From Nakazawaea peltata (taxonomy: Eukaryota > Ascomycota > Pichiomycetes > Alaninales > Pachysolenaceae), in contig BCGQ01000010.1 of assembly GCA_001599355.1 (NCBI GenBank), positions 186,001 to 250,000 on the forward strand: a DNA stretch of 64,000 bases, read 5' to 3'. The number at the start of each line of letters is the position of its first letter. The stretch's first letter is position 1. Positions 38,413 to 47,982 of the stretch are shown here, piece after piece. The position numbers and the translations under genes were made by a program. A model generated the notes under the pieces. That model searched no databases. It was given only the letters and a program-made list of their open reading frames with translations, and had not been told where the DNA came from.

Positions 38413-39946
38413 TCAGCAATATAACCACCAAAATACCACTTACGACCAGCAATTCAGGACTATCAAGGATGTTTGTAGAGATACGACCAGTTCTTTTGAG
38501 CCACAAAGGTTTACGGTCAAGGATACGAAGAAGCCATTTCTGTTTAGTCGATGTGTATACTGGATATCTCAATTTCAATAACATTTCGGCAATCCAAGGC
38601 TGTTTAACAACAGGTCTTGTATGGGTGAACAGATCGATCGAATATTTACCGTGATAAGATCCATAGCCACTGCTACCGACACCACCAAATGGAAGTGTGA
38701 CTACGGCAACTTGCAGAGTGTTATCGTTGATGACAACAGATCCCGATCTAATTATGTCTTTGATATGTTGAACTTCTTTTTTAACTTCTGAATAAATGTA
38801 CATCAGTAATGGACAGTCATGTCCATTTTGGATAATTTGTTGTAATCCCAGGTCTACATTGTCATCATACGTGACAATTGGCAATATTGGGGCAAAAAGC
38901 TCTACCTGCATTGTAGAATCTTCCCATCCCACTTTATCAAGAATTACGGGATACATAGATCTGGTTTGTTCTTCACATTGAGTCAATCCACCAGTAACAA
39001 ATTCACCTTTTGTCGAACTCAATGTAGCCATTGTACGTTCATACAGTCTTTGATTGACTAAATGAGTTTGTTGTACCAGCACAAGAGCAGTATCGGGATA
39101 GAATTCTTTCTCCAATACATACTTCATCAGTTCTACTAAGTCTTTTCTGATCTTCGAGTCACATAAAACATAGTCTACAGCCACACAAGTTTGGCCCATA
39201 TTCATAAACCGTCCCCAAAGAATCTTTCTCAGGATGGTTTTATAGTCTTTAGAACTGTTAGCGGTGACAATAGCAGGACTCTTACCACCCAACTCCAAAA
39301 TAGTTGGAGTCAATTGTTTAGCAGCGGCAGTGGCTACAATTTTACCCACAGTTTGAGAACCAGTGAAGAATATCAAGTCCAATTTCTGTTCAAGCAACAC
39401 CTTCGTCTCTTCTACACCTCCATTGACTACCCTGAATATCTCTGGATCCAAGGTTTCTGTGAGCATCTCAGTGAATTTTGAGGTGAATTTAGGAGTCAAT
39501 TCAGATGGCTTCAAAATACAGCAATTACCCAGAGCAATCGCTCCAATAACAGGTGAAAGAGCAAGCATCAATGGGTAGTTATACAGCCCAATAACCAAAA
39601 CGACACCTAAAGGTATCTTTTCCAATTGAATACTGGAGATCAAATACAGCAAGGGCGTCAGGTAAGGCTTCTCTGGGGCCACCCATTTCTTCAAATTCTC
39701 CATTATCTCCACCAACTCATCTCTCAAGAAAGTGTATTCAAACAGCTTGAACTCGAAGTGTGGTTTATTGAAGTCCTCTTGGATCAGCAACGACAACTCA
39801 TCGATGTGATCTTCTAAAGCAAAGTACAATTTGCGGAGCTGATCTAGTCTGAAATCGAGGGTTCTCAATTTGGCACCGCCGGTGGTATGGAACGAGGATC
39901 TCAAGTCGGAGACGTGTTTTGGAATTGATGATAATGGGGTGAACAT
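38375..39946 (-). CDS. HFD1: Fatty aldehyde dehydrogenase Hfd1
   Basis: The product is 523 residues (S. cerevisiae Hfd1 has 532). It is a class-3-type aldehyde dehydrogenase: NAD site IGLYNYPLMLALSPVIGAIALGN and LIFFTGSQTVGKIV, catalytic Glu in ILELGGKSPAI, catalytic Cys in NMGQTCVAVDYVLC, and PFGGVGSSGYGSYHGK. A C-terminal membrane segment (LLVVSGILVVILLIIYYRTV, about 497-516) anchors it, as in Hfd1 and its animal FALDH relative. Hfd1 oxidises long-chain aldehydes from sphingolipid breakdown and takes part in the 4-hydroxybenzoate branch of coenzyme Q synthesis; it sits on mitochondria and lipid droplets. It is convergent with MED11. Confidence 0.93.
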   Translation of the reverse strand: MFTPLSSIPKHVSDLRSSFHTTGGAKLRTLDFRLDQLRKLYFALEDHIDELSLLIQEDFNKPHFEFKLFEYTFLRDELVEIMENLKKWVAPEKPYLTPLLYLISSIQLEKIPLGVVLVIGLYNYPLMLALSPVIGAIALGNCCILKPSELTPKFTSKFTEMLTETLDPEIFRVVNGGVEETKVLLEQKLDLIFFTGSQTVGKIVATAAAKQLTPTILELGGKSPAIVTANSSKDYKTILRKILWGRFMNMGQTCVAVDYVLCDSKIRKDLVELMKYVLEKEFYPDTALVLVQQTHLVNQRLYERTMATLSSTKGEFVTGGLTQCEEQTRSMYPVILDKVGWEDSTMQVELFAPILPIVTYDDNVDLGLQQIIQNGHDCPLLMYIYSEVKKEVQHIKDIIRSGSVVINDNTLQVAVVTLPFGGVGSSGYGSYHGKYSIDLFTHTRPVVKQPWIAEMLLKLRYPVYTSTKQKWLLRILDRKPLWLKRTGRISTNILDSPELLVVSGILVVILLIIYYRTVVSSPN

Positions 39947-40195
39947 TGGTGAGGTTGGGGGAGCGATATGTTGGATGGGAGTTCTCTTTATTGTTAAGCG
40001 CGGTTGTAATTTTCTGGAACGAAATGGGGTAACCCCTGATTAACCGGAAATTGCTCATGAATTACGAATATTGTTCTTGGCTGGAAGGATCAATTTTTAT
40101 ATTATGCGCACATAAATCCCCGCATTAACCGGAAAGCTACATCTATTGACGGTAAGTAATAAATATTTATTTAGTTCGTAGTTCACATATGGATT

Positions 40196-40912
40196 TTACA
40201 TAAAGTCTTCTGGACGGTTTTGTTCACGATAGGCTTCCTTTCCCTTGTGTTGTAAACTTTGGTAACCTTTGATGTTTTCTTTAACGTGTTCAGAGACATT
40301 TTCCAGAGTCTCTTTAACATCATCGATTAATTCTTCCTTGGTGGCAGTGGAAGAGCCAAAGTTTTTCAGGTCAGAATTCTCGGTAGCTGAATCATAAACA
40401 TCTTTCAGTTTTTGAGACAGCTGTTCGGTAGCTTTGTGCAGTTTTTGGGTCAGCTCTTCAGTAGCTTGGTGCAGTTTTTGAGTCAGCTTTTCAGTAGCTT
40501 CTTGAGCTTTACCAAGACCATCAGCAGCTACTTCTCCAGCCTTTTTATTGGCAGTGTCAACCAGTTCCTTGGCTTTCCCTGTGATATCAGTCTCCTTGAT
40601 GGATTCCAGAGCATCTTGGGCTTTACCAAGACCGGCAGCAGCAGCCTCACCAACCTTATGATTAACAGTGTCCAGCAGCTGCTTTACCTTTCCAGTTAAA
40701 TCTGTTTCCTTGACAGCTTCTGTAGCCTCTTGAGCCTTACCGAGTCCATCGGCAGCCACCTCTCCAATTTTCTTGTTCAACGAAGACAAGGTTTCCTTGG
40801 CAGAATCAACAATAGAATATTGTTGGTAACGGTATACAGCAGGTCTGCTGCCGTTATAAATGGAGGCCATCAAAGGTCTCTTAGCGTTTTGCATTAAAGT
40901 GGATCTGAACAT
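40196..40912 (-). CDS. LEA-like mitochondrial stress protein with three repeats
   Basis: The ATG is at 40912 (MFRSTLMQNAKRPLMASIYN), 238 residues; a longer in-frame extension starts at TTG and is not accepted. The N-terminus, about 35 residues without acidic side chains, is a mitochondrial-type presequence. Three repeats of about 38 residues follow (KIGEVAADGLGKAQEATEAV, then KVGEAAAAGLGKAQDALESI and KAGEVAADGLGKAQEATEKL, each leading into a KETDxTGK helix in the first two), then a short LTQKLHxATE triplet. The composition (Lys, Glu, Ala, Thr, no Cys in the mature part, very hydrophilic) is that of group-3 LEA proteins, which protect membranes and enzymes during drying or cold. I do not recognise a named yeast orthologue. 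The function is inferred from composition only. Confidence 0.7.
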   Translation of the reverse strand: MFRSTLMQNAKRPLMASIYNGSRPAVYRYQQYSIVDSAKETLSSLNKKIGEVAADGLGKAQEATEAVKETDLTGKVKQLLDTVNHKVGEAAAAGLGKAQDALESIKETDITGKAKELVDTANKKAGEVAADGLGKAQEATEKLTQKLHQATEELTQKLHKATEQLSQKLKDVYDSATENSDLKNFGSSTATKEELIDDVKETLENVSEHVKENIKGYQSLQHKGKEAYREQNRPEDFM

Positions 40913-41262
40913 TGTATGATATTTTATTTTGTTGAACAATTAAACTTCCAAACGGTACTAGGGTTTATTTACCTCTATTTATACCAACATCTTAATAGCA
41001 ACACAGCAACTATTCTCGAAGGCTGTACCCTTCTCGTGCTCATCTCATCAACAGCAACACACCCCCTTCTGCAGCAATTCATATGCATCCCCTTTTTGCT
41101 TGCTCTTACCTCTTTGGGTAATATCCAATATTACTTTAATAGGCAATCTAAAATTTATGATATTTTTCACAAATTGATCAGATATGAACGACCTTTTGAC
41201 CTTGAATCGAGATTGAAGAGTTCAAGTAGAGACCAAGATAGTGATTGTCGAGGTTTAAGAAG
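40913..41262. promoter_or_regulatory. Divergent promoter, LEA-like protein / AIM10
   Basis: 350 bp. TGAACGACCTTTTGA at 41185-41199, 64 bp before the AIM10 start, is a one-mismatch relative of the TGCACGACYTTT promoter word. The centre is C/T- and AT-rich without clear structure. No RNA gene is seen. Confidence 0.45.
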
Positions 41263-43020
41263 ATGAAAATGCAACAAGTTAGACGGTATACTGGTCTTGT
41301 GACCAAGAAGACCGGACTTTCTTCTGCTTTAGGGGCATCTACCAAACAAAATTCCCATTTCTTCATGACTCCTCAGAAGTTGACTAAGAAGCAAATCAAA
41401 GCCCTTCCTACTCATGAGTTATTACAGAAATTGGGGTATATAAGACAGCCACGTCCAGGCCTTGTACATTGGTTACCCATGGGACTCGCTACATTACGTC
41501 AATTGGAGGATATTATCCATTTCCGGATGCGTGAAATCGACGCCATAGAAGTTTCATTGTCCTCACTTTCAGGTAAGGAATTGTGGGAGAAGACTGGCAG
41601 ATGGGGGAACACCGAGCTCTTCAAATTGGAAGATCAAAAGGAGAAGGAGTATTGCCTTGTGCCAACCTGTGAAGAAGAAATCACCACTTTGATAGCAGAC
41701 GATTTGTTGAGTAGTAAAAACTTACCATTATTACTGTACCAAATCTCGAGAAAATATAGAGATGAAAAGAGACCAAGAGCAGGGTTATTGAGAGGTCGTG
41801 AATTTGTGATGAAAGATCTGTATTCCTTCCATTTGACTCAAGATTGTGCTATGCAGATGTTCCACAAGGTCAATGATCTGTACCGTCGAATTTTCCAGGA
41901 TTTGAAGGTCCCATTTGTATCACTGAAGGCAGACTCTGGAGATATTGGGGGTGATTTATCGGTAGAATGGCACTACCTTCATGAAAATGGAGAGGACACT
42001 TTATTTACTTGTGATAATTGTGGAAATGTGTCTAATAGTGAGGTCTGTACAAGTTTTAGTGACGAGAAGGTGGACGAGGTCAAGGTCCTGTACTATACAA
42101 ATACCTCCAAAGACACATTGATCTGTCTTTACTACCCACTGTCCAGAACGTTGGTCCCACTGTTTCTGAAAGAGTTTATAAGTGACATTGACTTGAAATT
42201 TAGAGATGAAGAGAAGATTCTTCTGATCTTCAGAGATGCAGATGAGAATGATTTCTTAAGCAAAAGCATCGTAAGAGTAATGGACTCGAGATTGCATGAC
42301 AGATCGAACTTCCCAGACCTCGAAGTCCCATATCATAGAAGTACTTTCTCGACTTTGACCGATATTCCATTAGTTGAGCTGGAACTGGGGGAAATCTGTG
42401 GTGAATGTGAGGAAGGTGTCTTAATGACAGACCGACTGATCGAAGTAGGTCATACTTTCTTCTTAGGAGATAGATATACAAAACCGTTAGAGGTGGAATT
42501 ACAAGGGGAAGATGTGTTAATGGGATGCTATGGAATCGGTGTCTCCCGGTTAGTTGCACTGATTGTCGAGATGACCAGAGATGATCTTGGATTATGCTGG
42601 CCTCTGTCGATTTCTCCATACCAAGTGACATTCATCAATGCTCCTGTTGAAGATCCCGAAGAGTTCAGCAAAAATGTCGGCATCATGGACGTCATAGCAA
42701 ATTCGTTAGCTGCGAACGACCGTGTGCGCATTCAAAAGGATCTTCGTGAAAACGTCTCTTTTGGGCGTAAGATGATGGATTCCAAAATGCTTGGTATTCC
42801 TTTACAGGTGGTGATCGGTGGTAAATTCCCTAAGGTGGAAATTGAAGTGAGGGGTAAAAGATACGGAGAAGGGCCATTTGAAGTTGATAAATTATACGAG
42901 AATTTGGCGTCTCGATACGAATGGGAAATGATAAGAGATGACCCGAAAATCGGAGAGAAACATACGTTGCATATCGATGGGTTAGCTGATGTTATTCGCG
43001 TTTTACTCCAGGACTTGTAA
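41263..43020 (+). CDS. AIM10: Mitochondrial prolyl-tRNA synthetase
   Basis: The product is 585 residues from ATG at 41263 (MKMQQVRRYTGLVTKKTG), with a basic presequence; upstream codons in frame begin with TTG. The bacterial-type ProRS core has GLVHWLPMGLATLRQLEDI, LVPTCEEEITTLI (motif-2 entry), YQISRKYRDEKRPRAGLLRGREFVMKD, then GDLSVEWHYL and YGIGVSRLVALIVE (motif 3), followed by an anticodon-binding domain (PYQVTFINAPVE; DSKMLGIPLQVVIGG). Codons 186 and 206 are CTG and fall in MKD-A-YSF and ND-A-YRRIF, alanine positions of the family. It charges mitochondrial tRNA-Pro in the matrix. A promoter word TGAACGACCTTTTGA lies 64 bp upstream. Confidence 0.92.
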   Translation: MKMQQVRRYTGLVTKKTGLSSALGASTKQNSHFFMTPQKLTKKQIKALPTHELLQKLGYIRQPRPGLVHWLPMGLATLRQLEDIIHFRMREIDAIEVSLSSLSGKELWEKTGRWGNTELFKLEDQKEKEYCLVPTCEEEITTLIADDLLSSKNLPLLLYQISRKYRDEKRPRAGLLRGREFVMKDLYSFHLTQDCAMQMFHKVNDLYRRIFQDLKVPFVSLKADSGDIGGDLSVEWHYLHENGEDTLFTCDNCGNVSNSEVCTSFSDEKVDEVKVLYYTNTSKDTLICLYYPLSRTLVPLFLKEFISDIDLKFRDEEKILLIFRDADENDFLSKSIVRVMDSRLHDRSNFPDLEVPYHRSTFSTLTDIPLVELELGEICGECEEGVLMTDRLIEVGHTFFLGDRYTKPLEVELQGEDVLMGCYGIGVSRLVALIVEMTRDDLGLCWPLSISPYQVTFINAPVEDPEEFSKNVGIMDVIANSLAANDRVRIQKDLRENVSFGRKMMDSKMLGIPLQVVIGGKFPKVEIEVRGKRYGEGPFEVDKLYENLASRYEWEMIRDDPKIGEKHTLHIDGLADVIRVLLQDL

Positions 43021-43051
43021 ATAGAACATTAAATTTTTTATTTGTTTAGAA

Positions 43052-43666
43052 TTAAAACAATTTGCCGGTAATTTTGGCAAAGACGTGTAAGATGACGACA
43101 CTGACGACAAAACCAACAGCCAATACCAAGATGACAATAGGATCAACCTTCAAACCTTGGGCTTCGTCGGTGAATAATTTCAACATAGTAGAAGAAGATC
43201 CACCAGCACCGGCAGCTCTGGTAGAAGTTGGAGTCAGTTGCAGCAGTTGCAACTTCTTTTCAGCAGCAGTTTTTCTTTTTTGTAAGGTTTTGGCACCACC
43301 TGGGACTTGAGACTAGGGGGGTTGTTAGTAAGGGGATGGAAAGGGGCAAGGCAAGGGGAAAGACAAGGCAGGGCAGATGGGTTGGATAATAGGATAACAT
43401 TGGGAAGTACTATGGGGTAAAATTCATATATGAAGCAGTTTTTCGATATCTCAATCAGAAACTCACTTCTATTCGAGAATTAGCTCAGATCGCCGCCATA
43501 ATAAACTTTTCATACTCTCCCTTAATCAAGAATCTTCGACGTTAATTGACGAGAACAACCCTTGAAAAATCATACATCCAACAGTTTTGACGACACAAAT
43601 TGATCTCCTCAATCTCCTAACACAAAATTCTGGCCTGATTCCCCTCCATTACATTATACTTACCAT
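43052..43666 (-). CDS. SBH1: Sec61 beta subunit (Sbh1 type), probable two exons
   Basis: Exon 2, 43052-43312, encodes SQVPGGAKTLQKRKTAAEKK through VILHVFAKITGKLF with a single membrane segment (VDPIVILVLAVGFVVSVVILHV) and the PGGxxTLQKRK signature; it has no suitable ATG. The best splice partner is an exon that is just the ATG at 43664-43666, directly followed by GTAAGT; intron 43313-43663 is 351 nt with a TACTAAC branch and CTAG acceptor. The product is 87 residues starting MSQVPGG, close to the 82 of S. cerevisiae Sbh1. It is the tail-anchored beta subunit of the ER translocon. The membrane core is certain; the single-codon exon is inferred from splice signals. Confidence 0.85.
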
Positions 43667-45476
43667 TATGGTTATATCGGTTATACCCCTTTATCGTTAT
43701 TATAACACGGTGGTGAAGATATTTTTGCTTCGTTGAAAAAAAGGTAGTGCTGGTTTTTTGTGGGATTTGCGCGGTGAAACCACGTAAGAGGGAAAAAGAC
43801 TGGGAAAGGGAGCTGGGCAGTAGACAGGGGATACGAAGGGAGGAGAGATAGGAAGGGAGAGATGGGGAGGGAGAATGGGAGGGGATGAAGCAGATGCGGA
43901 GAATTAGACTAATTGGGATCTCAGTGAGTGTCGGCAGTAGAAGGTGAAAGATATAGAATACACAGATTTTAAGTAGTATGACCTACATATCGAAGAGAAA
44001 AAAGTAAGCCAAATCAAGTAGGGTGAAAATTGACATAGTAAATCTCTATGGGTGTAGGTAATACTAAGGCTGTTAGAGCCGAGTATTAAAATGCCGAGTA
44101 TTAAAATGCCGAGGCGTGTTAATCACAATTTCATGAGGTAACTGCTCTGAAATACTGTAATTTACTCATACAAACTGTGTTAGTATTATGTTGTAGATCA
44201 AGAGCAGGTCTATTGTGTAGTGACTCTTCTTGTTAGAGTGTGTGATATATCTCACTATAGATTATCTACGGCAGAAAGTAGGAGAAAGAGAGTGAAAAAT
44301 GGAAAAAAAAAACATTCATATTTAGCGCACTACAATTTCATAGACTGAGAGGAGATTAGTGCGCTACAATTTAGAGAAAATTTATAGTGGATTTACGAAA
44401 GATATTTTAGCGTGAAATGATGAACTACTTACTTAAAATAGTAAGGGTGAGGAATTAGTTCTTCTATCATAGTCCAGTTAAGGTCTCGATCTTAGTTGTC
44501 TTTTTGATCCCTTACTGTCTGGCATAGTGTCTGTTGTAGTGCCTGTCGTAGTGCCTGTCGTAGTACTTGTCTACTATCATTACTGCCCCTTCTTTCTCTG
44601 CTAACCCCTGTCCTTCCCTCTATACTCTCCTCTCCCTCCTCGCTACCTCCTCCCATAAAGTCGTGCACCTGTCTCTCATGCACATGTATTTTTTGTCTGC
44701 GCAGTGTATCGCGCCGTAGCCAATAAGAATTCATCAATACATAATGATTACTATTACAAGATTTGAAGGGGATATGATAACAATCAGATCTGAACACTGA
44801 AGGAGGAACTAAACCACAACTAAGTATCATGAACCACTTCAAGACTACTTTGTATCCAAATTTCTCTCTCCAGCATCCCCTTCATCCCTCAAACCCTTTC
44901 TCCTAACATTTATGTCAAACTGCACAATCTGTAAAATGCTTATGTGAGATCGGATAAGATCTGAGGATGAAATAGTAGAGAAACAGAAGATCAGCTGACC
45001 CCATGCTACAGCCTTTCACTTCATGATCTCGCCATTTACGATCTCCTTGTCTCTGTCCCTGTTCCTGCTCCTCTCTCTGTCTCTGTCTGTCTCTGTCCCT
45101 ATCCCTTCCTTGCCCTCCATCACCTCCCACTGAAGAAAAAATTTTCCTTAAAAAGGCGAAAACAAAGAAAAAAATCGCATAAAATCTGGGAGGCCCGCAC
45201 TTTTCTTCATCAAAACTTATTTTGTAAGCAGACTGGAGCATCTCATTAGGAAGCACTAGAGAAGGAAAGAAGGAGAGTGAACGAAGCGCTGTGAACCGAC
45301 ATCGTGATCTATTGCACAATTTTTGATTTTCATACACCCACCGCCAAGGTTCGCCCGACCGTTCCACTCCGCTTCATAACGACCTTTTTTTTGTAACGAG
45401 ATAAGACTTTTTGACGACAAAACCCAACACAGTTTTATAGATCTTTGACGATAATATTACGACTTAACGAATTTAG
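43667..45476. promoter_or_regulatory. 1.8-kb region between SBH1 and PIN4 without a recognisable gene
   Basis: It contains two 17-mers differing at two positions, TTAGCGCACTACAATTT (44322) and TTAGTGCGCTACAATTT (44356); a tandem 15-bp unit GCCGAGTATTAAAAT (44078-44107); a reverse TGCACGACTTT word (44668-44658); TGTAAAATGCT at 44930; and a TCTCTG-type pyrimidine tract near 45055-45105. Minus-strand open frames of 116 and 150 codons there are low-complexity or have no protein-like features. The length suggests a complex PIN4 promoter or long leader, or an unrecognised noncoding transcript. I found no tRNA or snRNA pattern. Confidence 0.45.
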
Positions 45477-47618
45477 ATGATGGATTTAAGACAGTTTTCA
45501 CAGACTCCAACTAATTTGGATCAACAGCTGAACCGCAGACCTTCTATTTCTTCCATGTCTTCGGCATCAGGTTATGCTTCTTCAACTTATGGAGCCAATA
45601 ACACGCCATCTAATGCTAATAATGGGAACTCTTCGATGAATACGATTCATCCAAACACCACTGGCAACTCATTATTGAGTTCAAGAATCACTCAATCGAG
45701 ACATTTTGCCAATAATACTCCATCCAACACTTCAAATTCCAACGCTTTGAACAATCAGAACCTTGCTTTTAATTCAACTTGGTTGCCACAACAACCAACT
45801 AATGGTATGTTGAATGTGACTCCATGGATCGAACAACAAGCTCAGGTATCTCCATTGGTCAACTCGAGTCCTTCTTCCAATGTGATAAACATTCAACATT
45901 TGAGTATGAGTAGTTTGTCTCCGGCCGAGAGTGGGAATTTCAACCTCACTTCAACCGCGGCTTCTTCACCTTCGCAGAATGCCAGAGGTTCGAAACTGAA
46001 ACCATCTCAACAGCAGCTGCAAGAATCGCTGTCTGGATCTCCTCAACTGATGGACTCCTCCAAGACAACCCTTGCCAGCACGAAAAATGAATCTGACGAC
46101 AATATGACGACCAAGAACAACACCAATGACGACGACCTGGCTACAGCAGGCTCTGCTAATGCTGCTGCTAAGTCTACGAGTGCTAATAATGACGACGATG
46201 ACTTGATTCCTACTGCCATCGTCATTAAAAATATTCCATTTGCTATCAAAAAAGAACAATTGTTAGAAGTTATGACTAAATTGAACTTGCCATTACCTTA
46301 TGCATTCAATTACCACTTCGATAATGGAGTTTTCCGTGGTTTGCTGTTTGCAAACTTCACTTCTACCGATGAAACAACTATGGTTGTTACTCAGTTGAAC
46401 GGTAGAGAAATTGGGGGTAGAAAATTGAGGGTCGAGTATAAGAAGATGTTACCAGCCCAAGAGCGTGAACGTATTGAGAGAGAGAAACGTGAAAAACGTG
46501 GTCAATTGGAGGAGCAACATAGAAGTGCCTCTCAAACGTCTTTGGCCTCGTTATATTCTGTTGGATCCGCTCCTCTGGGTGTAAAAGTTCATCAATTAAA
46601 TGGTGCCCCAGGTATGACCGGACCTCCTTCTGTTGCTGGCTCTTCTGCCGTTCCAAGTAGCAGTGCTCTCAATGCCAGTTCTGCTGGTGTTATGAGTGGT
46701 TTCAATGGTATGCCTATGGGTTCCATGGGTGCCTCTAATGGAGGTGCTCCGGGATTCCCAGCCACTGACCGTTTGTACGCCAATTTAGTTGGCATTCAAC
46801 CTCCTTGGAATTTGGACTTTAATGACCCAGACACCTTGGAATTATACTCTCAGTTATTATTATTCCGTGACGATAAGGATAGAAGTTACCTGGAGTTGGT
46901 TTATCCAGCTACTTTAACTGCTAATCAACGTAAAGTAATTCCAATTTTGCTGAATTTCATGAGATTAGTCGAGTCTTACGAAAATGGGTTAATAATTTTG
47001 AGAAGAAAACAGCCGCAAACTCCTGGATCTCAAGCCCAGTCGGCTCCTCAATCTATGCTGCAACCTAACCCATTGTTCAGATCTCAAAGTCAAAGTTCTT
47101 TGGGTTTGTTACAACAATCTAACTCTACTCCTCAAAGTGCCAGATATAGACAAGGTGGTCTGCCATCTCAGCAACCACCATCTCAACAACAGCAGCAACA
47201 ACATCAGCTGTCAGCTCTGGCTCTGCAATTGGCGCAACAACTGGCCCTGCAACTGGGGCTGGCTGTATCTCTCTCACTGAACCAATCTCCTCAACAGCCA
47301 CTCAAATCGGTTCCAACGAATTTCATGAACAAATCGTCTTCCAATTTGGCTTCGTTGAGAAACCCAGGTGGTGCCACTGCTACTCCATCTCCTCAACAAT
47401 CCAACCAACCTCAGCAAATGTACATGGGATATCCTCCATCTTCGGCTAGTTCGTCTCAAAATGGTTTTTTCCCTAACTCCCATGCGCAACAAATGTACCA
47501 AGGTGGTTACCAAACTGCGCCAACCCACCCTCATCAATTGCATCAATCTTTTGATCAATCTAAGGCTTATTTGGAAGAGAGTTTACTTGCAAGTGTTGAG
47601 AATCTCACCTTTGAATAG
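45477..47618 (+). CDS. PIN4: RRM protein Pin4/Mdt1
   Basis: The product is 713 residues. A long Ser/Asn/Thr-rich N-terminus (1-235) leads into one RRM at about 245-325: TAIVIKNIPFAIKKEQLLEVM (RNP2), FNYHFDNGVFRGLLFANFTS (RNP1 region) and GRKLRVEYKKMLP, followed by the basic helix AQERERIEREKREKRGQLEEQH. A second conserved block (PPWNLDFNDPDTLELYSQLLLFRDDKDRSYLELVYPATLT, about 440-480) and a Gln-rich tail complete the Pin4 pattern. Mdt1/Pin4 contributes to G2/M progression and DNA-damage survival, interacts with Rad53 and is also linked to mRNA stability. SAS3 and TOD6 follow as in the YBL051-YBL054 region of S. cerevisiae. Confidence 0.92.
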   Translation: MMDLRQFSQTPTNLDQQLNRRPSISSMSSASGYASSTYGANNTPSNANNGNSSMNTIHPNTTGNSLLSSRITQSRHFANNTPSNTSNSNALNNQNLAFNSTWLPQQPTNGMLNVTPWIEQQAQVSPLVNSSPSSNVINIQHLSMSSLSPAESGNFNLTSTAASSPSQNARGSKLKPSQQQLQESLSGSPQLMDSSKTTLASTKNESDDNMTTKNNTNDDDLATAGSANAAAKSTSANNDDDDLIPTAIVIKNIPFAIKKEQLLEVMTKLNLPLPYAFNYHFDNGVFRGLLFANFTSTDETTMVVTQLNGREIGGRKLRVEYKKMLPAQERERIEREKREKRGQLEEQHRSASQTSLASLYSVGSAPLGVKVHQLNGAPGMTGPPSVAGSSAVPSSSALNASSAGVMSGFNGMPMGSMGASNGGAPGFPATDRLYANLVGIQPPWNLDFNDPDTLELYSQLLLFRDDKDRSYLELVYPATLTANQRKVIPILLNFMRLVESYENGLIILRRKQPQTPGSQAQSAPQSMLQPNPLFRSQSQSSLGLLQQSNSTPQSARYRQGGLPSQQPPSQQQQQQHQLSALALQLAQQLALQLGLAVSLSLNQSPQQPLKSVPTNFMNKSSSNLASLRNPGGATATPSPQQSNQPQQMYMGYPPSSASSSQNGFFPNSHAQQMYQGGYQTAPTHPHQLHQSFDQSKAYLEESLLASVENLTFE

Positions 47619-47982
47619 TTCTACGAACTTTATGAGACAGGTTGCTTTACCTATAATTTACATTTTTAACTTTATTTGTTATGATATCTCTATCAATATA
47701 TGAACTATACTATGTGGATGTAGTGTGTTTAGTCTGTATGTGTTGTCTCAGTGCTCTTCCCTTTCTCTGTCCCTTTCTCTTTCTCTTTCTCTCTACCCCC
47801 TTAGTAGTCCCAAGATCCTTCCCGAATAGACTCGGAGCAAAATATCAAGTTGATGATTTTTCATATTTTGCTACAAACGCGAAACGCCAAATCTCAAAGC
47901 TTACGTAATACATCGAAGAGCTTTAAGAAAACATAAGAAGAGCTTCAGATCCGAGATGGATGTAGTGTGGTAAGTAACTAGT
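47619..47982. promoter_or_regulatory. PIN4 3' region and SAS3 leader
   Basis: AT-rich PIN4 3' flank to about 47720, then a pyrimidine tract (CCTTTCTCTTTCTCTTTC, around 47770-47795). A five-codon upstream open frame (ATG at 47956, stop at 47971-47973) lies ten bases before the SAS3 start codon and could damp its translation. No RNA gene is seen. Confidence 0.45.

Noticed and set aside
43440-43520. tRNA-like A-box (TAGCTCAG) in the SBH1 intron
   Set aside because: No matching B-box (GGTTCGAATC-type) follows and no cloverleaf can be drawn.
44492-45367. Two minus-strand open frames (116 and 150 codons)
   Set aside because: Low-complexity RDRDRQRQ-type stretches and no recognisable domain; no splice or start evidence.
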